DNA of 64,000 bases from Acidithiobacillus acidisediminis (GTDB lineage Bacteria; Pseudomonadota; Gammaproteobacteria; Acidithiobacillales; Acidithiobacillaceae), in assembly GCF_023277115.1 (NCBI RefSeq), contig NZ_JALQCS010000001.1:310001-374000 (forward strand), given 5' to 3'. The position numbers and the translations under genes were made by a program. The notes under the pieces are model-generated. The model ran no database searches, was not told the DNA's origin, and saw nothing but the letters and a program-made list of their open reading frames with translations. Each line of letters opens with the position of its first letter. Position 1 is the first letter of the stretch. Shown piece by piece: positions 58,330 through 64,000 of this stretch.

Positions 58330-58782
58330 TCAGGACGTCAACTGCGAGGTGCAGTTGGGGCAGCGGGTAGCCGACAGCGGGATGGACGTGGCACAAAAAG
58401 GACAGTCCTTGCTGCTAACCGGCACCGCGGGCTTGGGGTACAGGCGGTTGATGCTGTGAACCAGCAGGAAAATTACGAAGGCAATGATCAGGAAACTGAT
58501 GATGGACATGATGAACAGACCGTAATTCCAGGTCACGGCCCCCGCTTTCTCGGCTGCCGCAAGGGTCAGGTACGGACCAGGCGTCTTACCCTCATGAAGC
58601 ACCAGAAAAAGATTACTGAAATCCACCTTTCCCAGCACCAGCCCAATGGGCGGCATGACGATGTTCTTTACTAGTGATGTGACGATCGCCGAAAAGGCAC
58701 TGCCAACGACGAAGGCAACCGCCAGATCGATGACGTTGCCGCGTTGTAAAAATGTTTTGAAGTCCTTGAAAAATTGCTTCAT
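58330..58782 (-). CDS. mscL: Large-conductance mechanosensitive channel with C-terminal zinc ribbon
   Basis: Osmotic safety valve. The 150-residue protein has the MscL N-terminus (KDFKTFLQRGNVIDLAVAFV), TM1, periplasmic loop and TM2 (about 88-112). Instead of the usual short charged C-terminal helix it ends with CPFCATSIPLSATRCPNC, a four-Cys zinc-ribbon. GGGAGGG precedes ATG 58782. Confidence 0.93.
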   Translation of the reverse strand: MKQFFKDFKTFLQRGNVIDLAVAFVVGSAFSAIVTSLVKNIVMPPIGLVLGKVDFSNLFLVLHEGKTPGPYLTLAAAEKAGAVTWNYGLFIMSIISFLIIAFVIFLLVHSINRLYPKPAVPVSSKDCPFCATSIPLSATRCPNCTSQLTS

Positions 58783-58867
58783 ATTCCCTCCCTTTAGGTG
58801 TTATCGACTGCGACTCCAGTCTAGCAAAGCTACTGCACAACACTCCAGAGGTCAGCTTTTCTGCACC

Positions 58868-59398
58868 TTACGGCAAAGAAGGTGCTTGTGCGCTACAGAA
58901 TTGATTAACCCTTGCCTTTTGCACCTGCATCGGTGACTGATTGGCTTCTTGCAAACAATTCTGCACGCTGCCACGACAAAGTTGCGCCCAGGCTTGGGTC
59001 TGCTGAAAGAAATTCCCCGCAGCCTGCGCAGGCGCGGCATAGGGATGGCCGACAAAAAGACGTTGCAGGGCCGAATAATAGTCACTCTTGGCGCCCGCCC
59101 AACGCGACACGGCACCCCAGCATGTGCCCTGCTGATCCGCCGCGCTATGCACACAGCCAATGGCATCGCGACGCACCAGATCCAGAGATCTCTGCCAGTC
59201 TTGGCAAAAGCGCCCCTCAGCAGCGCGCCGTTGGGCAGTAACGGCAGCAAGGCGTTCCTCCGCGAGCTGCGCCGCGCGCTCCGCCTGCACGGATCGAGCC
59301 GCAGCCACCGCGCTGGAACTTGGCGCTGGTGCCGGCATTTGGGCGCAGGCAGCGAGGGAAAAAAGGGTCAAAACGAGCGGTATTTGTAATTTGCGCAT
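58868..59398 (-). CDS. Cys-containing lipoprotein, unknown
   Basis: A 176-residue predicted lipoprotein: MRKLQIPLVLTLFSL and lipobox LAAC. After an Ala/Gln-rich coiled-coil-like stretch (about 28-60) come six further cysteines (in GRFCQDW, GCVHSA, GTCWGA, QLCRGS, NCLQEA and QFCSAQ), which could form three disulfides. Not recognised. It is downstream of the RND pump and was its neighbour before the insertion sequence entered. Confidence 0.6.
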   Translation of the reverse strand: MRKLQIPLVLTLFSLAACAQMPAPAPSSSAVAAARSVQAERAAQLAEERLAAVTAQRRAAEGRFCQDWQRSLDLVRRDAIGCVHSAADQQGTCWGAVSRWAGAKSDYYSALQRLFVGHPYAAPAQAAGNFFQQTQAWAQLCRGSVQNCLQEANQSPMQVQKARVNQFCSAQAPSLP

Positions 59399-59458
59399 GA
59401 AAGTTCCTCATCCTTTCGTCAGCGCCGCCTTTATATCATAATTTTTGTGAACTTGCGT

Positions 59459-59474
59459 CCGAGCGCGCGGCGCG
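59459..59474. repeat. 16-bp target duplication, left copy
   Basis: CCGAGCGCGCGGCGCG, identical to 60909-60924 on the other side of the insertion sequence. Confidence 0.93.
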
Positions 59475-60908
59475 TGTTAGCCCCAAGCAGTAATGTCCCC
59501 TTTGTCCAATTCTAGAATGTCCCCTTTTGCGTTGCGGGGGCGGCATGGGCGAGGAGTACAACACGATGAGCTATCGAGAGATGGATCGACTGGAGTTGCT
59601 GCAGGCTCTGATGGGTAAGCAGCTCCGGCAACGGGAGGTCGCCGAGCGGCTGAGTCTGAGCGTGCGCCAGGTCAAACGCCTTGTCGCACGGTATCGGGCC
59701 GAAGGGGCCGCCGGGCTGGTGTCCCGGCAGCGCGGCAAGCGGCCCAACAACCGGATTTTGGACTCGGTCCGTGAATCCGCCATCCAGTTGGTGCAGACGC
59801 ACTACGCAGACTTTGGGCCAACGCTGGCTCGGGAGAAATTGGAAGAACGACATGGCTATCAGCTCTCTACGGAGACGTTGCGCCAGTGGATGATGGCCGA
59901 AGGTCTGTGGGTGGCGAAGCGGCGCAAGGCGGCCCGTATCCACCAACGACGGCCCCGACGCCCTTATCTCGGTGAACTGGTACAGATCGACGGCTCGCCC
60001 CACGACTGGTTCGAGGAGCGTGGCCCCCGCTGTACCCTCATCGTCTTCATAGACGATGCTACTAGCCGCCTGATGGCTTTGCATTTCGTACCAGCCGAGA
60101 CTACCCAAGCGTATATGGAGACGCTGCGAGCGTACCTGAAAGCGCATGGTCGCCCGGTAGCCCTGTACTCCGACAAGCACAGCATCTTTCGCGTCAATCA
60201 CCCCGATCAGGAGGGAGTACCCACCCAGTTCACTCGCGCCCTGCAGACCTTGGATATCCAAGCCATCCACGCCAACAGCCCGCAAGCAAAGGGGCGGGTC
60301 GAACGGGCCAATCAGACTCTACAAGATCGCCTGGTCAAGGAGCTACGCCTGCAGGGCATCTCCGATCTGGAGGCTGCCAACGCCTTCCTGCCGGAGTTCC
60401 TGGCCGATTACAACCGGCGCTTTGCTGTCTCCCCGCAACATCCCCAGGATGCGCATCGTCCCGTACTGCACAACCCAGAAGAATTGTCCCTGATCTTCTG
60501 CCTGCAGCACACCCGCAAGCTCTCCAAAAACCTGAGTTTTCGCTTCCAGAACCGCGAATACCAACTCACGAATTACAGCAGTGGCTACCGCCTACGCGGT
60601 GCCAGTGTAACCGTCTGCCAAGCCTTCGACAGCAGCATTACCTTGCTGTATCAGGGACAGCCCCTAACCTACCGGATCCTCGCCGAGGGTGAGCCCCCCA
60701 TCCCCTTGGACGATGAGAAAAGCCTGCACTTACGTATTGAGCAAGCTGTGAAGGAGCAGGCCCAACGGAGCCACTGGAAACCCGCGCCCGACCATCCCTG
60801 GCGACGATACCCTCAGTCTAAGCCCGCTCACACATCCACCCCCTGAACTCCCTCCAAGGGGACATTCCTGTCTTGCTCAAAAGGGGACATTCCTGCTTTG
60901 GGTTGACA
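59475..60908 (+). mobile_element. Intact IS1202-type (ISNCY) insertion sequence, 1434 bp
   Basis: Terminal inverted repeats of about 29 bp (25 matches): left 59475-59503, right 60880-60908, both beginning TGT and ending AATGTCCCCTTT. Each end carries a second copy of the AATGTCCCC block inside the first. Flanked by a 16-bp direct duplication. Encodes one full-length transposase. Long duplications are a known property of IS1202-related elements; from memory 15-18 bp fits the ISTde1 subgroup. Confidence 0.93.
59566..60846 (+). CDS. IS1202-type DDE transposase
   Basis: A 426-residue transposase: helix-turn-helix (LRQREVAERLSLSVRQVKRLVARYR), second HTH-like region, and an integrase core with Asp in VQIDGSPHDWF, Asp in ALYSDKHSIF and Glu in KGRVERANQT; C-terminal beta region (YQLTNYSSGYRLRGA). 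ATG 59566 follows GAGGAG at nine bases; ATG 59545 is an alternative. Intact and thus possibly functional. Confidence 0.9.
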   Translation: MSYREMDRLELLQALMGKQLRQREVAERLSLSVRQVKRLVARYRAEGAAGLVSRQRGKRPNNRILDSVRESAIQLVQTHYADFGPTLAREKLEERHGYQLSTETLRQWMMAEGLWVAKRRKAARIHQRRPRRPYLGELVQIDGSPHDWFEERGPRCTLIVFIDDATSRLMALHFVPAETTQAYMETLRAYLKAHGRPVALYSDKHSIFRVNHPDQEGVPTQFTRALQTLDIQAIHANSPQAKGRVERANQTLQDRLVKELRLQGISDLEAANAFLPEFLADYNRRFAVSPQHPQDAHRPVLHNPEELSLIFCLQHTRKLSKNLSFRFQNREYQLTNYSSGYRLRGASVTVCQAFDSSITLLYQGQPLTYRILAEGEPPIPLDDEKSLHLRIEQAVKEQAQRSHWKPAPDHPWRRYPQSKPAHTSTP

Positions 60909-63900
60909 CCGAGCGCGCGGCGCGAGACCGGCGCCACGCAAGACCGCCCTGGAAACGCTCCTTCATCCCCTCAAAGAATATGTAAAAGGCCGGGGTCACA
61001 TACAGGGTCAGAAACTGTGACACCACGATACCGCCGGCCACCGCCACCCCCAGGGGCACCCGGGATTCCGCTCCGGCGCCAATGCCAATGGCAATGGGCA
61101 GAATCCCCAGTACGGCCGCCAGGTTGGTCATCATGATCGGGCGAAAGCGGGTCACGCAGGCATCCACCATGGCATCGACGGCCGAGGCCCCCTCGCGACG
61201 GCGATGGATGGCAAAGTCCACCATGATGATCCCGTTCTTTTTCACCAGACCGACCAGCATGATGATGCCAACAAAACTGAAGAGGTCGAGTTCCTGACCA
61301 AAGATCCAGAGTGCCAGGAGGGCGCCGAAGCCAGCCAGAGGCAGAGCGGTGAGAATGGTCAGGGGGTGAATGAAATCCTCGTACAGAATCGCCAGGATGG
61401 CATAGATCAAGGCGATGGTGGCCAGGAGGAGGAGCGGCAAGGAGCTGTTGGATTGCTGAAAGGCCTGGGCCGACCCGCCAAAACTCCCCTGGACGTCAGC
61501 GGGCAAGACCTGGGCAGCCACCTTCTGCACGGCCTGGGTGGCTTGGCCCATGGAGGTTCCTTGGGCCAGGTTGAAGGACACCGTCACACTGGGGATACCG
61601 TCATAGTGGCTGATACTCAGGGGGCCGACCCCATAGCCAAAACTGGCCACTGCCGATAGGGGCACCAAGCCCGCGCTGCCGGGCAGGGTGATGGCCCCCA
61701 GGGCGCCAATGTTCTGTTGAAAGCGCCGCGCCAGATCGAGGATCACCTCATATTGGTTGGTCGAGGCGTAGATGGTCCCCACCTGGGTACCGCCAAAGGC
61801 AAAGTTCAAGGCCTGCTCGATGCTCTGGGGGGTAACTCCCAGAGCCTGGGCACGATTGTGCAAGACATGCACATCGATCTGCGGGTTGGCTACCTGCAAG
61901 TCACTGTTGACCGCTTGCAGCCCGGGCACCTTGCGCAAGGCCGCCACCAGCTTGGGTACCGCGGCGTCCAGGGCGTCCTGATCCTCACTTTGCAGGGTGT
62001 ACTGATAGTTGGATTGGGAGGAAATAGGCCCCATCTGAATGGCCGGCGGGAGCAGGAAACTGGCCTCTACACCGGGAAAGCGTTGCACCGTCTGTCGCAG
62101 CTGGGCAATGATCTTGTCGCCGCTGGCCCGATCCCCCTGGGGCTTGAGCCGGATGATGAGGCGCCCGGTATTGGCCGAGCCGAAGGCCCCTGCCCCCTGC
62201 CCAGCGCTGGACATGACCGCATCGACGCCGGGATTTTTTTGCACCGCCGCGGCCACCCGCTCTTGCAGACTTTTCAACTGAGCAAAGGAGATACCCTGGG
62301 GATACTGCAAGTTGCCCATGACCATGCCGCTGTCTTCGCTGGGAATGAAGCCCTTAGGCAGGATCACGAAGAGTCCGATCATGGCGAGAAAACTCAGACC
62401 CGCGATCAGATAGATCCAACCCCGATGCTCCAGGCTTTTGCGCAGACTGCGTCCGTACCAACTACGCAGCCCGGCAAACCAGCGTTCAAAGCCCGAAGGT
62501 GTCTGGTGCTTGACGCGCAGATAGCGCGCACAGAGCATGGGGGTCAGGGTCAAGGACACTAGGCCCGAGAGCAGGATGACCACGGCAATGGTGACGCCAA
62601 ACTCCCGAAAGAGGCGACCGATAATGCCACCCATGACCAAGAAAGGCAGAAAGACCACCGCCAGGGACAGGGTCATGGACATCACCGTAAACCCAATCTC
62701 CGAACTGCCGGCATAGGCCGCCTGTTCGGGCTCCTCCCCCTGCTCCTCGTGACGCGCGATGTTCTCCAGCATCACCACCGCATCATCCACCACAAAACCG
62801 ACGGAGAGGGTCAAGGCGAGCAGGGTGAGGGTGTTGAGGGTATAGCCTAGATAGGAGAGGACCCCAAAGGTACCGAGGATGGAGGTCGGGATGGCCAGGG
62901 CGCCAATCAGGGTCGGGCTGCCCCGGCGCAGGAAGAGCCACAGAACCCCCGCCACCAGCACCGAGGCGAGGAGCAGGGTGTACTCCACTTCCTGCACCGC
63001 AGCCCGGATGTAGTCGGCCTTGTCATAGATGATCTTGAGCTTGGCGCCCCCCGGTAGCCCGGCGGTAAAGCTCGGCAAGCGTTGCTGAATCGCTTCGGAA
63101 ATCGCCACCGTATCGGCATTGGGCTGACGCACCACCGCCAGGATCAGAGCCCGATGCTGGCCCAGCCAGCTGGCGATCTGATCGTTGTCGACACCATTGT
63201 CTACCTGCGCCACGTCCGCCAGGGGCACCACCGTGCCCCCGCTCTGAGGCACCGGCATGTCGCGAAAGGCTGCGGCATCGTGGAGCTGACCGTGCACGTT
63301 CACCGCATAATTGCGCGCCGTCCCGAGCAGGGTGCCCTGGGGGAGATTGACGTTGTGACTGCTCACCGCCTGATCCAGGGCCTGCAAGGAGAGGCCATGG
63401 GCCTGCAGGGCAAAGGGATTGGCATGGATGCGCACGGCATAGTTCTGCTCGCCAAAGACCTGCACCTGGGCCACGCCCGGGATACCCGAGATGGCCGGCA
63501 CCACCTTGTCGACGGCGTAGGCATTGAGCTTGTAGATGGGCATGTCCGGCGCCGAGAGGGCGATGAATTCGATGGGCGCCGCCGACGGATTCATCTGCTT
63601 GACGAAGGGCAGGCTGGGCATCCCCGGGGGCAAGAGGTGCTGGGCCTGGGTGACGGCGTTCTCCACGTTCTGGGTGGCCACGTCGATATTCTGGCTGAGA
63701 TCGAATTGCAGGATGATACGGGTCGAGCCCAGGCTGCTGGTGGAACTCATGGACGACAGGCCGGGGATGCTGGAGAACTGCTTTTCCAGGGGGGTGGCTA
63801 CACTGCTGGCCATGGTCTGGGGGCTCGCCCCCGGCAGGCTGGCGGAGACCAAGACCGTAGGAAAATCGACACTGGGCAGCATCGCCACCGGTAGGTTCTG

Positions 63901-63987
63901 AAAGGCGAAGATCCCGTAGATGACCAAAGTCAGGCTGAGAATGATGGTCATCACCCGTCGGCGGATGAACAGCGCCGAGAGATTCAT
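60877..63987 (-). CDS. RND efflux transporter permease (HAE1/MdtB-like), C-terminus altered by IS
   Basis: A 1036-residue inner membrane proton-driven pump with the RND plan of 12 membrane segments and two large periplasmic loops. MNLSALFIRRRVMTIILSL is the typical start; GFVVDDAVVMLENI (TM4 Asp pair) and GLVKKNGIIMVDFA (TM10-11) are present. A gene upstream, probably the adaptor or a second pump subunit, lies beyond the window. The insertion sequence cut the last codons: the original end read SRAARSDASSQKL and now reads SRAARSVSTQSRNVPF, with the stop inside the element. Confidence 0.92.
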   Translation of the reverse strand: MNLSALFIRRRVMTIILSLTLVIYGIFAFQNLPVAMLPSVDFPTVLVSASLPGASPQTMASSVATPLEKQFSSIPGLSSMSSTSSLGSTRIILQFDLSQNIDVATQNVENAVTQAQHLLPPGMPSLPFVKQMNPSAAPIEFIALSAPDMPIYKLNAYAVDKVVPAISGIPGVAQVQVFGEQNYAVRIHANPFALQAHGLSLQALDQAVSSHNVNLPQGTLLGTARNYAVNVHGQLHDAAAFRDMPVPQSGGTVVPLADVAQVDNGVDNDQIASWLGQHRALILAVVRQPNADTVAISEAIQQRLPSFTAGLPGGAKLKIIYDKADYIRAAVQEVEYTLLLASVLVAGVLWLFLRRGSPTLIGALAIPTSILGTFGVLSYLGYTLNTLTLLALTLSVGFVVDDAVVMLENIARHEEQGEEPEQAAYAGSSEIGFTVMSMTLSLAVVFLPFLVMGGIIGRLFREFGVTIAVVILLSGLVSLTLTPMLCARYLRVKHQTPSGFERWFAGLRSWYGRSLRKSLEHRGWIYLIAGLSFLAMIGLFVILPKGFIPSEDSGMVMGNLQYPQGISFAQLKSLQERVAAAVQKNPGVDAVMSSAGQGAGAFGSANTGRLIIRLKPQGDRASGDKIIAQLRQTVQRFPGVEASFLLPPAIQMGPISSQSNYQYTLQSEDQDALDAAVPKLVAALRKVPGLQAVNSDLQVANPQIDVHVLHNRAQALGVTPQSIEQALNFAFGGTQVGTIYASTNQYEVILDLARRFQQNIGALGAITLPGSAGLVPLSAVASFGYGVGPLSISHYDGIPSVTVSFNLAQGTSMGQATQAVQKVAAQVLPADVQGSFGGSAQAFQQSNSSLPLLLLATIALIYAILAILYEDFIHPLTILTALPLAGFGALLALWIFGQELDLFSFVGIIMLVGLVKKNGIIMVDFAIHRRREGASAVDAMVDACVTRFRPIMMTNLAAVLGILPIAIGIGAGAESRVPLGVAVAGGIVVSQFLTLYVTPAFYIFFEGMKERFQGGLAWRRSRAARSVSTQSRNVPF
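60909..60924. repeat. 16-bp target duplication, right copy
   Basis: CCGAGCGCGCGGCGCG, identical to 59459-59474. Lies inside the RND pump coding sequence. Confidence 0.93.
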
Positions 63988-64000
63988 GCGCCGCCTCGAT

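Noticed and set aside
59401-59474. dif-like or XerC-type target at the IS1202-type insertion site
   Set aside because: Some IS1202 relatives target dif-type sites, but the GC-rich duplicated sequence and its flank do not resemble a XerC/XerD site.

Overview
The window looks like chromosome of a sulfur-oxidising acidophilic autotroph, most probably Acidithiobacillus caldus or a close relative. The evidence is a sulfur oxygenase reductase gene (21729-22664), two DsrE-family proteins, a DUF302 protein, and a Calvin-cycle gene run (glpX-tkt-gap-pgk-pyk-fba-rpe-gph) fused to trpEGDC, which is the layout I remember for the cbb3 operon of Acidithiobacillus ferrooxidans. Gene order elsewhere (prfA-prmC-mutM, ftsYEX-rpoH, dapF-DUF484-xerC-hslVU) is ordinary gammaproteobacterial-type housekeeping.

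Layout. 1-11374: translation termination (prfA, prmC), DNA repair (mutM), a dynamin-like GTPase, then on the minus strand rsmD-coaD-ferredoxin, and on the plus strand ftsY-ftsE-ftsX, rpoH, a DsrE protein and an MscS channel. 11371-15852 (minus): dapF, an unlisted 58-residue small gene, DUF484, xerC, hslV, hslU. 15979-18979 (plus): a dehydrogenase and a CPA1 antiporter flanking tRNA-Gln. 19092-32219 is an accessory, visibly AT-richer region: APC permease, membrane protein, EexN-like lipoprotein, sor, a DUF4168 gene cut in two by a 2508-bp IS66 element, an intact DUF4168 paralogue, small Gln/Gly/Pro-rich exported proteins, a frameshifted antitoxin gene, tRNA-Met, an internally deleted insertion sequence, and a porin-DsrE operon divergent from a DUF302 gene. 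32220-33918 is a graveyard: broken MFS transporter, unknown decayed gene, cheR remnant, and an in-frame CheD-CheB chimera, followed by a GGDEF-EAL protein.

36595-40920 holds an ABC exporter, hydrolase, [2Fe-2S] ferredoxin, coq7, an Rrf2 regulator and an OsmC protein. 40985-55098 is one long minus-strand run of tryptophan and Calvin-cycle genes, so carbon fixation, lower glycolysis, phosphoglycolate salvage and tryptophan synthesis are probably co-transcribed. 55180-59398 has rsmE, ispH, rmuC, mscL and a lipoprotein. The end carries an intact IS1202-type element with a 16-bp target duplication that was inserted into the 3' end of an RND efflux pump gene.

The most noteworthy points are: a near-consensus sigma-54 promoter with a TGTCCC-N4-GGGACA activator-type site before the porin-DsrE operon; the IS66 interruption just upstream of sor, whose excision restores a 142-residue exported DUF4168 protein exactly; the CheD-CheB deletion fusion; the two-copy insertion sequence comparison in which every size difference maps to a deletion between short direct repeats; and the coupled small gene between dapF and DUF484.
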